Source: Streptomyces sp. R41 (GTDB lineage Bacteria > Actinomycetota > Actinomycetes > Streptomycetales > Streptomycetaceae). Taken from it: DNA of 64,000 nucleotides. The stretch's first letter is position 1. Each line of letters starts with the position of its first letter. The stretch spans positions 2,666,001 through 2,730,000 of the forward strand of contig NZ_CP163443.1 of assembly GCF_041053055.1 (NCBI RefSeq), given 5' to 3'. The notes below the pieces were generated by a model that was not told where the DNA came from, searched no databases, and was given only the letters and a program-made list of their open reading frames with translations. The translations under genes were made by a program, and so were the position numbers. Positions 43,728 to 52,683 of the stretch are shown here, piece by piece.

Positions 43728-45554
43728 TTGCCGAGCAAGAGAACCGCGCGCATAGGCGCGCTGACCGTCGCCGCGGTCTGTTCCACCCTGTCCGCCGTGG
43801 TGCTCACCACACCCGCCCACGCGGACACCGTCCACATCCACGACATCCAGGGCACCACCCGGATCTCCCCGCTCGCGGGCCAGAAGGTCACGGACGTGGC
43901 GGGCATCGTCACCGGCGTGCGGACCTACGGTTCGTCGAAGGGCTTCTGGTTCCAGGACCCGAACGCGGACGACGACCCGGCCACCAGTGAGGGCGTCTTC
44001 GTCTTCACCAGCTCCACGCCGAAGGTCGCCGTGGGCGACTCGGTCACGGTGTCGGGCACGGTCTCGGAGTACGTTCCGGGCGGTGCCTCCAGCGGCAACC
44101 AGTCCCTGACGGAGATCACCAAGCCGACGGTGACGGTGGTCTCCAGCGGCAACGCCGTCCCGGCCGCGACGGTCGTCGACGCCACGTCCGTACCGGACGA
44201 CTACACCCCCGCGGGCGACACCGCGGCGAGCGGTTCGATCAACGGCCTGACCCTGGAGCCGACGAAGTACGCCCTGGACTACTACGAGTCCCTGGAGGGC
44301 ATGAACGTCCAGGTCTCCGACACCCGCGTGGTCACCGCCACCGACCCGTACAGCGAGCTGTGGGTCACGGTGAAGCCGCGCGAGCACGCCAACCGCCGTG
44401 GCGGCACGGTGTACGGCGCGTACACCTCGCAGAACACCGGCCGGCTCCAGATCCAGTCGCTCGGCTCGACCGCGGACTTCCCGACCGCGAACGTCGGCGA
44501 CGAGCTCACGGGCACCACCGCGGGCCCGCTGGACTACAACCAGTTCGGCGGCTACACGCTCGTCGCGAGCCGGCTCGGCACCCTGGAGAAGGGCGGCCTG
44601 GAGCGCGAGACGACGACGAAGCAGTCGCGCGGCGAGCTGGCCGTGGCGACGTACAACGTCGAGAACCTGGACCCGGGCGACAGCACCTTCGACGCCCACG
44701 CGTCCGCGATCGTGAACAACCTGCAGTCGCCCGACATCGTGTCCCTGGAGGAGATCCAGGACAACAACGGCGCGACGGACGACGGCACGGTCGCCGCCGA
44801 CCAGACGGTGAACAAGCTGATCGACGCGATCGTCGCGGCGGGCGGCCCGACGTACGACTGGCGCTCCATCGACCCGGTCAACGACAAGGACGGCGGCGAG
44901 CCCGGCGGCAACATCCGCCAGGTCTTCCTCTTCAACCCCGAGCGGGTCTCGTTCACCGACCGCGCGGGCGGCGACTCGACGACCGCCGTGGGCGTCACGA
45001 AGGTGAACGGCAAGGCGCAGCTGACCGCGTCCCCCGGCCGCGTCGACCCGGCCAACGCGGCCTGGACCTCCAGCCGCAAGCCGCTCGCGGGCGAGTTCGT
45101 CTTCCGCGGCAAGACGGTCTTCGTGATCGCCAACCACCTCAACTCGAAGGGCGGCGACCAGGGGCTGACCTCGCAGTACCAGCCGCCAGTACGCAGCTCG
45201 GAGATCCAGCGGCACGCCCAGGCGACCGCGGTGAACTCCTTCGTGAACGAGATCCTGAAGACGCAGAAGAACGCCGACGTCATCACCCTCGGCGACATCA
45301 ACGACTTCGACTTCTCGGACACCACCAAGATCCTGGAGGGCGACGGCGAGCTCTGGTCGGCGATCAAGTCGCTGCCGAAGAGCGAGCGTTACACGTACGA
45401 CTACCAGGGCAACAGCCAGGTCCTGGACCAGATCCTGGTCAGCCCCTCGATCCGCAGGGGCTGCGACTTCGAGTACGACAGCGTGCACATCAACTCGGAG
45501 TTCTCCGACCAGATCAGCGACCACGACCCGCAGGTGCTGCGGTTCCGGCCGTAG
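43728..45554 (+). CDS. Secreted endonuclease/exonuclease/phosphatase-family nuclease (ExeM-like)
   Basis: This 608-residue extracellular nuclease has a Sec signal ending AHA near residue 32. An OB-fold-like domain follows at about 35-300 (HIHDIQGTTRISPLAGQ, FWFQDPNADDDPATSEG), then a DNase I-like catalytic domain. Catalytic motifs are YNVENLD, IVSLEEIQDN, NHLNSKGGD, TLGDINDF and SDHDPQVL. The start is TTG at 43728 after GGAGGGATTCCC. It probably degrades extracellular DNA for phosphate and nitrogen supply. It is monocistronic and ends before a strong hairpin. Confidence 0.92.
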   Translation: MPSKRTARIGALTVAAVCSTLSAVVLTTPAHADTVHIHDIQGTTRISPLAGQKVTDVAGIVTGVRTYGSSKGFWFQDPNADDDPATSEGVFVFTSSTPKVAVGDSVTVSGTVSEYVPGGASSGNQSLTEITKPTVTVVSSGNAVPAATVVDATSVPDDYTPAGDTAASGSINGLTLEPTKYALDYYESLEGMNVQVSDTRVVTATDPYSELWVTVKPREHANRRGGTVYGAYTSQNTGRLQIQSLGSTADFPTANVGDELTGTTAGPLDYNQFGGYTLVASRLGTLEKGGLERETTTKQSRGELAVATYNVENLDPGDSTFDAHASAIVNNLQSPDIVSLEEIQDNNGATDDGTVAADQTVNKLIDAIVAAGGPTYDWRSIDPVNDKDGGEPGGNIRQVFLFNPERVSFTDRAGGDSTTAVGVTKVNGKAQLTASPGRVDPANAAWTSSRKPLAGEFVFRGKTVFVIANHLNSKGGDQGLTSQYQPPVRSSEIQRHAQATAVNSFVNEILKTQKNADVITLGDINDFDFSDTTKILEGDGELWSAIKSLPKSERYTYDYQGNSQVLDQILVSPSIRRGCDFEYDSVHINSEFSDQISDHDPQVLRFRP

Positions 45555-45593
45555 GCCTGTAGCGCCGCCGCGGTTCATGCGGTAGGCAGCACT

Positions 45594-45636
45594 GGGAAGA
45601 GCCCGGCCCCGTCGTCCGGGGGGCCGGGCTCTTCCC
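45594..45636. terminator. Bidirectional hairpin terminator
   Basis: GGGAAGAGCCCGGCCC and its inverted partner ending GGGCTCTTCCC form a stem of about 16 bp between the convergent nuclease and AHSA1-like genes. It can serve both strands. Confidence 0.75.
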
Positions 45637-45683
45637 ATGCCTGGTATCCGTGCCCAGGCGCTCCGTGCGCAGGCGATCTATGC

Positions 45684-46418
45684 CTAGGCGCCGAACACCC
45701 CGTTCAGCCAGCCCTGCCAGGCGGTCTCGTTCCGCTTCGCGTCGGCGTCGGCCGCGAAGTCGTGGACGCTGATGCCGACCGGCGCGCCCCAGTGGTTGCG
45801 CCCGAAGAAGCGGATGAGGGCGTTGTCGGTGCGCAGCCCGATGAAGTACGGGTTGCGGTAGTCGACCACGGCGTCGAGGACCTGGCCGCCCGGCCCCTGG
45901 GCCTGAACCCGCTCTCCCTCGGATGTGTCGTCCGCGAGGCCGAGCGCCCGCCCGACCGCGGCGAAGGCGTCGGACGTCACGGACGCCCCGGGTCCGTCGA
46001 ACGTCGAGAAGGCGACGGGGCGGCCCGCGAAGTGGGTGACGTACTCGCGCAGGGTGTGCAGATAGAAGTCCGTGTGCTTGTTCGCGCCGTCGTACTGGTT
46101 GTCCCAGTCCTCGACGAAGATCCCGCTGTGCACGTACCGCACCCAGGACCGGCGGCCGTCGTCGCGCGGCTCGATGGTCTCGTCGATCTGGTTGAGGGTC
46201 TGCTGGGAGATGCCCTCGACGTTCTCGACCAGGCTGGTCAGCCGGTGCGGCGGGTCCCAGTTGGTGAGTGTGGAGCCGAAGGGCCCGGCGCCGCCCTGGC
46301 GCGGCTCGAACTCCATCGGCCACAGCCAGCCGCCGGTGCCGCTGGTGATGGCCTCCCACACCTGCTCCGGCGTGGCGTCGACCTCGAACTCACGGGCGAT
46401 CTCGAATTCCTTGGACAT
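45684..46418 (-). CDS. AHSA1/SRPBCC-domain protein
   Basis: This 244-residue protein has an N-terminal AHSA1-type SRPBCC domain (IAREFEVDATPEQVWEAIT) that forms a ligand-binding helix-grip fold, and a longer C-terminal part with HAHSA-like beta strands. AGGAG precedes the ATG at 46418. It follows an ArsR-type regulator gene by 19 bases on the same strand. That regulator/AHSA1 pairing is frequent in actinobacteria, where the pair probably senses or sequesters a hydrophobic compound. Confidence 0.88.
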   Translation of the reverse strand: MSKEFEIAREFEVDATPEQVWEAITSGTGGWLWPMEFEPRQGGAGPFGSTLTNWDPPHRLTSLVENVEGISQQTLNQIDETIEPRDDGRRSWVRYVHSGIFVEDWDNQYDGANKHTDFYLHTLREYVTHFAGRPVAFSTFDGPGASVTSDAFAAVGRALGLADDTSEGERVQAQGPGGQVLDAVVDYRNPYFIGLRTDNALIRFFGRNHWGAPVGISVHDFAADADAKRNETAWQGWLNGVFGA

Positions 46419-46437
46419 GGTGGTGGCTCCTGAGTGA

Positions 46438-47061
46438 TCAGTGGGCGGCTTCAACGGCCGCGGCGGCGTCCGCGGCCTCGGGTTTGACCGTGGGGTGGAC
46501 GGCGACGACGATCCGGTGCGGGCGGCCGCCCTCCGCGTCCCCGTCGTGGTACTTGCGGATCAGGGCGCCGACGCCGGCCGTCAGCTCCTCGATGAACGCG
46601 GCCCGGTCGGCGGCCGAGGCGAAGGTCACCTCGCCGTCGAGGGCGTAGGTCGCGAGCCGCTTGCGGGCCTTCGCCGCGCCGGTGATCAGCGAACCGACGT
46701 CCCGGACGAGCCGGGCGCCGAGCGCGAGCAGCCAGCGGGCGGAGAGCTGGTCCCGGAAACGGTCGGGGTCGGGCTGCACGGCGGCCAGAGCGAGCGGCGA
46801 GATCACGTACGACGCCGCGGTCGCGCGCATCAGCCGCTCGGTGACGTTCCCCTTGCGGCGCTCGCCCGCGAGCTCGACCAGGCCGTGCCGCTCCAGCGTC
46901 TTCAGGTGGTAGTTCACCTTCTGCCGGGGCAGGCCGACCTTGCCGGCCAGCATGGCGGCCGACGCGGGCCCGGCGGCCAGCTCGGCCAGCAGCCGGGCCC
47001 GTATGGGGTCCAGCGAGACGGCGGCGGCCTCTGCGTCCTCGATCACGGTCACGTCCAACAT
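46438..47061 (-). CDS. ArsR-type winged-helix regulator
   Basis: This 207-residue regulator has an N-terminal winged helix (LAGKVGLPRQKVNYHLKTLERHGLVEL near residue 40), and no CXC metal site, so it likely senses something other than metal. The C-terminal half is helical. It is the first gene of a two-gene unit with the AHSA1-like protein. A T-rich patch with the palindrome GTCTAGAC lies about 30 bases before the start and may be the promoter or operator. Confidence 0.88.
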   Translation of the reverse strand: MLDVTVIEDAEAAAVSLDPIRARLLAELAAGPASAAMLAGKVGLPRQKVNYHLKTLERHGLVELAGERRKGNVTERLMRATAASYVISPLALAAVQPDPDRFRDQLSARWLLALGARLVRDVGSLITGAAKARKRLATYALDGEVTFASAADRAAFIEELTAGVGALIRKYHDGDAEGGRPHRIVVAVHPTVKPEAADAAAAVEAAH

Positions 47062-47156
47062 GACTCCACCGTCTCACCGAAAACTTTTTTTGTCTAGACG
47101 GTTGAAGTTGTCGGCAGAGGGGCGCGAAGGGGTACGAGGCGGGGCGCGAGAAACCC

Positions 47157-47858
47157 TCAGGGCACGAGCCCGAGCACGTACGCGTAACGGCTGCCCTTGA
47201 ACCCCGTCACTCCCGGGTACGTCCGCACGCGCTCCCACCGCGGAGTCGGCGACCCGATGCCCTCACCCGGCGCCGCGAGGGCCTTGTCGTACGCCTCCGC
47301 GCTCTCCCACTCGGCGTAGTTGAGGACCGTCGTGCCGTCGCCGCTCAGGTGGAAGTGGGCGGAGATGAGCCCCGAATGACCGGCCGGATCATCGGCGAGG
47401 GCGCCCAGGACGAGGTCGGCCCAGTCGCGCCGCCGCTCGGCGGCGGCCGGCTCGAAGCCGATCTCGACGACCACGATCAGTCCGGGAGCCCGGGTGTCGT
47501 CCGCCGCGCGCTCCAGACTCCGGTACCGCCGGTACCGTCCGAGCCCCACCCGCTCGATCCCCGGCACGGCCTCGTCGATCTCGTCGACCCGCTCCTGCCG
47601 CTGCGCGGCGACGAAGTCCTCGTACGCCCGCTCACTCGTCCACCTGGAGTGGTGCATCAACGTCGTGCCGTCGTGACCGGCGTAGACGTAATAGCCCAAG
47701 AGCCCCTCGGCCGGCCACGGCCTGCTCTCCCAGGTGGCGGCGATCGCCTCGACGACCGCGCCTTGGCGCTCGGGGGTGCCGACGCGCCACGTGCTGAAGA
47801 GCGGGGACGCGGCGCGGGAGTCGGCGAGTTCGGGGTGGGCGACGGTACGGCGGGTCAT
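47157..47858 (-). CDS. Double antibiotic-biosynthesis-monooxygenase (ABM) domain protein
   Basis: This 233-residue protein has two ferredoxin-like ABM domains. The first spans about residues 20-110 (GYYVYAGHDGTTLMHHSRW) and the second about 130-220 (SGLISAHFHLSGDGTTVLNYAEW). The conserved H-x-S/A-x-W pattern occurs in both. CGGAGG precedes the ATG at 47858. Such proteins act in polyketide tailoring or oxidative degradation, but many are uncharacterised. No biosynthetic cluster surrounds it. Confidence 0.85.
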   Translation of the reverse strand: MTRRTVAHPELADSRAASPLFSTWRVGTPERQGAVVEAIAATWESRPWPAEGLLGYYVYAGHDGTTLMHHSRWTSERAYEDFVAAQRQERVDEIDEAVPGIERVGLGRYRRYRSLERAADDTRAPGLIVVVEIGFEPAAAERRRDWADLVLGALADDPAGHSGLISAHFHLSGDGTTVLNYAEWESAEAYDKALAAPGEGIGSPTPRWERVRTYPGVTGFKGSRYAYVLGLVP

Positions 47859-47947
47859 GGCGGCCTCCGGCGGTCGGTACGTGCTGCGTGTACCGCCACC
47901 TTCCGACCTCAACCAAGATTCAGGTCAAGGACGTGCTGAACCGGCCC

Positions 47948-48613
47948 TCAAGAGGCCTGCGGCCCGCCCTCGTCGAGGCGCGCCAACTGACTCTGGAACC
48001 AGTCGAGTCGGGCTTGCAGCAAAGCCGCCTCGGCGACGAGTTCGGACACGCCGAGATCGGCGGGCGCGGCCACCGCACCGCTCGTGGCCCGGACCCGCAG
48101 CCCTTCCCCCGCCAGCCGCGCGAAGGAGGCCAGCGACAGGGACGTACGACCACGTACGCATCCCGCGCACGCCGCCGCCAGTGCGCGCCAACCCGGCCTG
48201 CCCCAGCCCGCGTCGGCCAGCGCGCCGGCCACGGCGCCGCACGCACACGGCTGGACGGTCGCGGTGCGCACCCGCTGCCGGGCGTACCGGAAGCCCTGTT
48301 CGAAACGGATGTAGGCACCGAGAACGGAGACTTCGAGGAGGACGGCCGCGCGGTGCTCGGCGGTGCAGAGCAACGCCTCGGCGGTGGCGGACTCGTGCAC
48401 GCAGTGGAAGCCGCAGTCGCAGCGGCGGTGCGGCGCCCGGTGCCGTCGCCCATAGACACAGCGCGCCTCGTCCAGCACTCCGTACGGCAGCGCGCCGCCC
48501 AGCGATACGCCGGTGAACCCGGCCTTGGTGCCGTCCTGGGACAGCACCGGGTGGGCGATCTTGTATCCGGTCGGCGGCTCCGTCGGGCGTTCCTCGGGGA
48601 GCCGCAGCCTCAT
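47948..48613 (-). CDS. Conserved actinobacterial cysteine-rich protein of unknown function
   Basis: This 221-residue protein is not recognised. It opens with MRLRLPEERPTEPPTGYKIA and contains cysteine clusters (CDCGFHC near residue 69, CACG near 131, CAGC near 155) that could bind zinc or an iron-sulfur cluster. The C-terminal third is helical with heptad-like leucines. Its ATG overlaps the stop of a 42-residue acidic peptide gene as ATGA, so the two are co-translated. Confidence 0.75.
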   Translation of the reverse strand: MRLRLPEERPTEPPTGYKIAHPVLSQDGTKAGFTGVSLGGALPYGVLDEARCVYGRRHRAPHRRCDCGFHCVHESATAEALLCTAEHRAAVLLEVSVLGAYIRFEQGFRYARQRVRTATVQPCACGAVAGALADAGWGRPGWRALAAACAGCVRGRTSLSLASFARLAGEGLRVRATSGAVAAPADLGVSELVAEAALLQARLDWFQSQLARLDEGGPQAS

Positions 48614-48738
48614 CGGCCGACCGGAACCTCTTCGGACACGGACGCTTCCAACTCCTCCACCATCTCGGGGAGTTCTTCTTCCTCGAGGTGAACCTGCTCT
48701 TCCGCAACTCCGGTGGCGAGTGCTTTGCCGAGCCTCAT
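48610..48738 (-). CDS. Small acidic protein coupled to the cysteine-rich protein
   Basis: This 42-residue peptide (MRLGKALATGVAEEQVHLEE at its N-terminus) is strongly acidic after residue 12. GGGAGG lies correctly before its ATG at 48738 and its stop overlaps the next start by four bases, which supports it being real despite its size. Function is unknown; it likely acts with the downstream protein. Confidence 0.65.
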   Translation of the reverse strand: MRLGKALATGVAEEQVHLEEEELPEMVEELEASVSEEVPVGR

Positions 48739-48808
48739 GACGCCTCCCGCGGTCTGCCGCCGACTTCCGTCCTCGCCATGGTGACCCATAAGGGGCCGAT
48801 TTGGCACT

Positions 48809-49030
48809 AGGGCCTGCCCGGCGGATCATGCCGAAGAAGCGGGGTCCGGCACGCACATCTGCGGCGTTGCCGCCGATTGCCGACTCCCCCACTCTCGACT
48901 TCGCTCGAGCGGGGGACCCCCATCGCGTCGACGCCCTCCTCCGCCTTGCAGCTGCACGCACCAGACCCCGCTCACGGGCACTTATCAGGCGCCGTCGCTT
49001 CCTTTCGACCTGATCCGCCGGACAGGCCCT
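48809..49030. mobile_element. 222-bp MITE-like element with 20-bp terminal inverted repeats
   Basis: The ends are AGGGCCTGCCCGGCGGATCA (48809-48828) and TGATCCGCCGGACAGGCCCT (49011-49030), which match in inverted orientation at 19 of 20 positions. Inside is a hairpin-prone CGACTTCGCTCGAGCGGGGG stretch. No open frame of meaning or transposase is present and no clear target duplication is visible. It fills most of the 415-base gap (48739-49153) between a leftward gene and dapA; the remainder shows no other feature. Confidence 0.7.
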
Positions 49031-49153
49031 GGGCCTCGGCCTCCCGGAAGGCCGCCGTCGCCTCCCGGAAGTCCCCGCTTCGTAGCATCCGTTGCCAGTA
49101 CCTCGTAGAAGAATTAAGTGGAGCTTCACAGTGCGGATGCCGACACTGCTCTC

Positions 49154-50065
49154 ATGACCACCACGGCCTCGGCGCCTGCCGCCGCCCCCTTCGGCCGCGC
49201 CCTCTGCGCGATGATCACGCCCTTCACCGAGGCGGGCGCACTCGACCTCGACGGTGCCCAGCGCCTCGCCGACCGGCTGGTCTCGGAGGGGTGTGACGGG
49301 CTTGTCCTCTCCGGCACCACCGGCGAGTCGCCGACCACGACGGACGCGGAGAAGGCCGCGCTGGTGCGGGCGGTGCGGGAGGCTGTCGGTGACCGGGCGT
49401 CGATCGTGGCGGGGGTCGGTACGGCCGACACCCGGCACACCGTGGAGCTGGCCCTGGAGGCCGAAAAGGCGGGCGCCGACGGGCTGTTGGTGGTCGCGCC
49501 GTACTACAGCAGACCGCCGCAGGACGCGGTCGAGGCGCACTTCCGGGAGATCGCGGACGCCTCGGGGCTGCCGCTCGCGCTGTACGACATCCCGGGCCGC
49601 ACCGGCACGCGCATCGAGCCGGACACGATGATCAGGCTGGCCGAGCACCCGAGGATCGTGGCGGTCAAGGACTGCGCGTACGACCTCCTGGGCACCCAGA
49701 AGGTGCTGGCCCGCACGGAGTTGGCGTACTACGCGGGCTGCGACGAGTACGTCCTCGCGCTGTACGCGATCGGCGCGAGCGGTTACATCAGCACCGTCGC
49801 GAATGTGGTGCCCCGTCAGTTCCGCGCGATCCTCGACGCGTTCGACGCGGGGGACACGGCCCGGGCGGCCCGCAACCAGCAACGGGCCGTCCCGCTCGTC
49901 GAGTTGATGATGTCCTCCGGTCTGCCCGGCACCGTGACGGCGAAGGCGGTGCTGGGTGCGCTGGGGCTGCCCGCGGGGCCGGTCCGGTCACCACTGCGGC
50001 CCGCCGGCCGGGAGACGGTCGACGGGCTGCTCGCCGCGTACGGGGAGTTGGTCAGCGCCCGCTGA
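49154..50065 (+). CDS. dapA: 4-hydroxy-tetrahydrodipicolinate synthase
   Basis: This 303-residue TIM-barrel enzyme condenses pyruvate with aspartate semialdehyde in lysine and diaminopimelate synthesis. It has the SGTTGESPT pyruvate-binding loop near residue 53, the proton-relay tyrosine at 144 (YDIPGRTG) and the Schiff-base lysine at 172 (AVKDCA). The GRTGTRIEP segment is typical of true DapA rather than sugar-acid relatives. The ATG at 49154 matches family starts; a GTG at 49118 would add 12 residues. Neither has a strong ribosome site. It lies near dapD and overlaps the convergent gene by 14 bases. Confidence 0.93.
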   Translation: MTTTASAPAAAPFGRALCAMITPFTEAGALDLDGAQRLADRLVSEGCDGLVLSGTTGESPTTTDAEKAALVRAVREAVGDRASIVAGVGTADTRHTVELALEAEKAGADGLLVVAPYYSRPPQDAVEAHFREIADASGLPLALYDIPGRTGTRIEPDTMIRLAEHPRIVAVKDCAYDLLGTQKVLARTELAYYAGCDEYVLALYAIGASGYISTVANVVPRQFRAILDAFDAGDTARAARNQQRAVPLVELMMSSGLPGTVTAKAVLGALGLPAGPVRSPLRPAGRETVDGLLAAYGELVSAR

Positions 50066-51257
50066 ACAGGGGCTCCCAGTGTCCGGGGTCGTAGTAGTCC
50101 TGCGTCATGAAGTCGCTGAGCGGCACGATCTTGTCGTTGCCGAGGGTGATGAGGACGAGGCGCATCGGGTTCCCCTTCCGGCCTTCGTCGATCCGCCAGG
50201 CGATGAACCGCTTGTTGCCGGCCCAGGCGAGCGGGTCGATGTGGTCCGCGTCGGGCACCTCGCGGACCGGCTTGCCCGTCGCCACCTCCCTCACCCCCGA
50301 GGGATATCCCACGAGCTTCCCGTCGGGAGAGAACCCGATCTCCTCGTTGGCGAGCTTCGTCTCGGCGGCGGGCGTGGGCACCGTCCTGCCTCGCAGGTCG
50401 CGGTAAACGCGATAGGGCTCCTTGGAGATGAACTCGTAGAGGAGTCTGCCGTCGTGGTTGAACGTGAAGTTCTCGCGGGAGTTGAGCGAGTTGCCGTACG
50501 CGTCCTTCCGGTAAGGCGCTTTGTGCCAGTCGGACTTCCCGGATGCGACATCGATGAGGGTGAACCCGGTCCTGCTGGGAACGGGCGACGGCTCCTCCCA
50601 CACGCCGTCGTCGTGGTGGGCCTTGAACCGGTGGCTCCAGTACAGCCGATCCGGGTTCTTGGCGTACGTCGTCGCGACGAGCTTCTTGCCGTCGGGCGAG
50701 AAGTCGACGCCGGCCACGCCCTGCGGCACCGGGATCCAGCGGTCCACCTTGCCGGTCGTCAAGTCGAGCAACCCGACGCGCCGCGCGGGCAGTTGACGCT
50801 CGAGGACGGCCGCCGTCCGGCCCCCCGGCGCGAGGTCCACGAAAGACCACCGGGAGTCCTTCACGTACTTGCCCGTCTTCTGGTCGAGCAGACTGTACGT
50901 CCGCGTGATGACCTGGTCCTTGTTCGGCTGCGTCACCATCTTGGTGGTGCTGAACGCGGCGACCACCGTGCTCCCCGCCGCGATCGGATCGCGCGGCGGC
51001 GACTGGTCGGGGTGGGCGATGATGTCGCTCGGGTTCATCGGGCCGGCCGGGCGGACGTCGTCCCCGCCGGTGTCGAGCAGCGGCACGGCCACGGCCATCG
51101 CGACGGCGGCCGCCGTCGCCGCCGCGGCGCCCGCGATGGTCCGGGTCCTGCGGCGCCTGCGGACGGCGAGCACACGGTCCGCGAAGTGGGGCGGTGCGAG
51201 CACGCCGTCGGCGGCCTGCTCGCGGAGCGTGTCGCGTACGAGTTCTTCGACGTTCAC
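50052..51257 (-). CDS. Membrane-anchored beta-propeller-like protein, partner of the sigma factor
   Basis: This 401-residue protein has a cytoplasmic N-terminus (VEELVRDTLREQAADG), a single membrane segment near residues 41-60 (IAGAAAATAAAVAMAVAVPL) and an extracytoplasmic WD40/TolB-like propeller with repeated FSPDGKKLVATT and FSPDGKLVGYP strands. It overlaps the upstream SigE-type sigma gene as ATGA. In this gene pair the membrane protein is commonly suspected to be an anti-sigma-like regulator, but no ZAS motif is visible. Confidence 0.82.
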   Translation of the reverse strand: MNVEELVRDTLREQAADGVLAPPHFADRVLAVRRRRRTRTIAGAAAATAAAVAMAVAVPLLDTGGDDVRPAGPMNPSDIIAHPDQSPPRDPIAAGSTVVAAFSTTKMVTQPNKDQVITRTYSLLDQKTGKYVKDSRWSFVDLAPGGRTAAVLERQLPARRVGLLDLTTGKVDRWIPVPQGVAGVDFSPDGKKLVATTYAKNPDRLYWSHRFKAHHDDGVWEEPSPVPSRTGFTLIDVASGKSDWHKAPYRKDAYGNSLNSRENFTFNHDGRLLYEFISKEPYRVYRDLRGRTVPTPAAETKLANEEIGFSPDGKLVGYPSGVREVATGKPVREVPDADHIDPLAWAGNKRFIAWRIDEGRKGNPMRLVLITLGNDKIVPLSDFMTQDYYDPGHWEPLFSGR

Positions 51258-51811
51258 GAACGTACCTCCACGGGCGAGAAGTCACGGGACGGAGGCTGCG
51301 CGCCGCCCTCCGGGCCGAGCGCGGCCAGTTCGGGGGCGAGCGCCCGCAGCCGGGCGAGCGAGCGGTGCGTCGTGGACCGTACGGTCCCGACGGAGCAGCC
51401 GAGGAGCCGGGCCACGTCGGACTCCGGCAGGTCCTCGAAGTAGCGCAGCACGAGCACGGTGCGCTGGCGCGCCGTCAGCCGGGCGAGCGCCCCGCGCATC
51501 ACGACGCGCAGTTCGGCGGCGGACAGGGCGTCCGCGCCGGGCGACGCCTCGGGCGGCTCGGCGACGCTCAGCTCCCGCCTCGGCCACTTCAGCCGCCAGC
51601 GGCTCACCTGCTGCCGGTAGAGGATCTGCCGCACGTACGCCTCGGGCTCGTCGATGCGGTGCCACCGCCCCGCCGCCTTGATCAGGGCGTTCTGCAACAG
51701 GTCCTCGGCGGCGTGCCGGTCGCCGCCGCTGAGCAGCACGGCCGTCTTCAGCAGCGCGGACGACCGGTTCGCCACGAACTCCCGGAAGCTCTCCTGCGCT
51801 TCGGCATCCAT
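51254..51811 (-). CDS. SigE-family (TIGR02983) RNA polymerase sigma factor
   Basis: This 185-residue ECF-like sigma factor has region 2 (LLQNALIKAAGRWHRIDEPEAYVRQIL) and region 4 (LTARQRTVLVLRYFEDLPESD, then LGCSVGTVRSTTHRSLARL). The C-terminal tail is proline/serine-rich. The ATG at 51811 follows GAAGGTG; a longer frame exists but starts in low-complexity sequence. It is coupled to the propeller protein, so both are expressed together and the signal is probably extracytoplasmic. Confidence 0.9.
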   Translation of the reverse strand: MDAEAQESFREFVANRSSALLKTAVLLSGGDRHAAEDLLQNALIKAAGRWHRIDEPEAYVRQILYRQQVSRWRLKWPRRELSVAEPPEASPGADALSAAELRVVMRGALARLTARQRTVLVLRYFEDLPESDVARLLGCSVGTVRSTTHRSLARLRALAPELAALGPEGGAQPPSRDFSPVEVRS

Positions 51812-51948
51812 CGTCACCTTCTCTTCCCCGGCGTCCCCTGCGGCCCGCCCCTGTGCCCCTTGTGACGCGCGTGCCCGCCCGCCGCTATGTCCCCGGGCCG
51901 GAAACAATTTCCCGGCCTCCCCCGCTCGGCCTCCCTTACGGTGGCCTG

Positions 51949-52458
51949 GTGAGCCGACCGCTGCTGTTCCTCGACGTCGACGGCCCCCTCAACCCGTGGG
52001 CCGCCCAGCCGGAGCGCCGGCCCGAGGGCTATACGACGATCCGGGTGGCCCTGACCCCCGGCAGACCCCTGCGCGTCTGGCTCCACCCCGACCACGGCCG
52101 CGCCCTCCTCGGCCTCGGCTACGACCTGTGCTGGGCCAGCACCTGGATGGACGCCGCGAACCGCTGGATCGGCCCGGTCATCGGCCTCCCCGAGCTCCCG
52201 TACGTCGACTTCACGGGCGCCCTGTTCGCCGACCGGCCCGACGGGGTGCACTGGAAGACGGAACGGATCGTGGCGTACGCGCGGGGCCGCCCCTTCGCAT
52301 GGGTGGACGACGAACAGAGCCCGGCCGACGACGCATATGTGGCCGCCCATCATCCCGCGCCCGCGCTGCTCCATTACGTCAGCCCCCGACTCGGCCTGGG
52401 CGCGGACGACTTCGCGCGGCTGGCGGAGTTCGCCGCGGCTCAGGCGGCGGAGCGGTAG
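51949..52458 (+). CDS. HAD-like domain protein
   Basis: This 169-residue cytoplasmic protein has the HAD motif I DVDGPLNPW near residue 7 and a later acidic pair (WVDDEQSPADD) that fits motif IV. The insert between them is short. The GTG start at 51949 directly follows a TTACGGT stretch and lacks a ribosome site, suggesting a leaderless mRNA. Function is unknown; small HAD proteins of this type are common phosphatase-like enzymes in Streptomyces. Confidence 0.8.
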   Translation: MSRPLLFLDVDGPLNPWAAQPERRPEGYTTIRVALTPGRPLRVWLHPDHGRALLGLGYDLCWASTWMDAANRWIGPVIGLPELPYVDFTGALFADRPDGVHWKTERIVAYARGRPFAWVDDEQSPADDAYVAAHHPAPALLHYVSPRLGLGADDFARLAEFAAAQAAER

Positions 52459-52606
52459 CACTCCAAACAGGAGTGGGGGTTGTGCACGTCGAGGAGATGG
52501 TCGACGGCCACGGTCGCGGCCGCGGTCGCATGCAGCAGACCGTACGACAGCCACGTCAGCGTGGCGCGCCTTGGGCGGCAGCGGCCTGAAGTACGCGCCA
52601 AGCAGA

Positions 52607-52636
52607 GCGCCCGCGCTCCCTGAGGGGCGCGGGCGC
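52607..52636. terminator. Hairpin between HAD-like and dapD genes
   Basis: GCGCCCGCG-(C)-TCCC pairs with GGGG-CGCGGGCGC across a TGA loop, between two convergent genes. It likely terminates both. The remainder of the 225-base gap contains no supported gene. Confidence 0.6.
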
Positions 52637-52683
52637 GGGCAACTGCGCGAGCGGCCACGAACCGTCCGTGGCCGGCGTATCGC

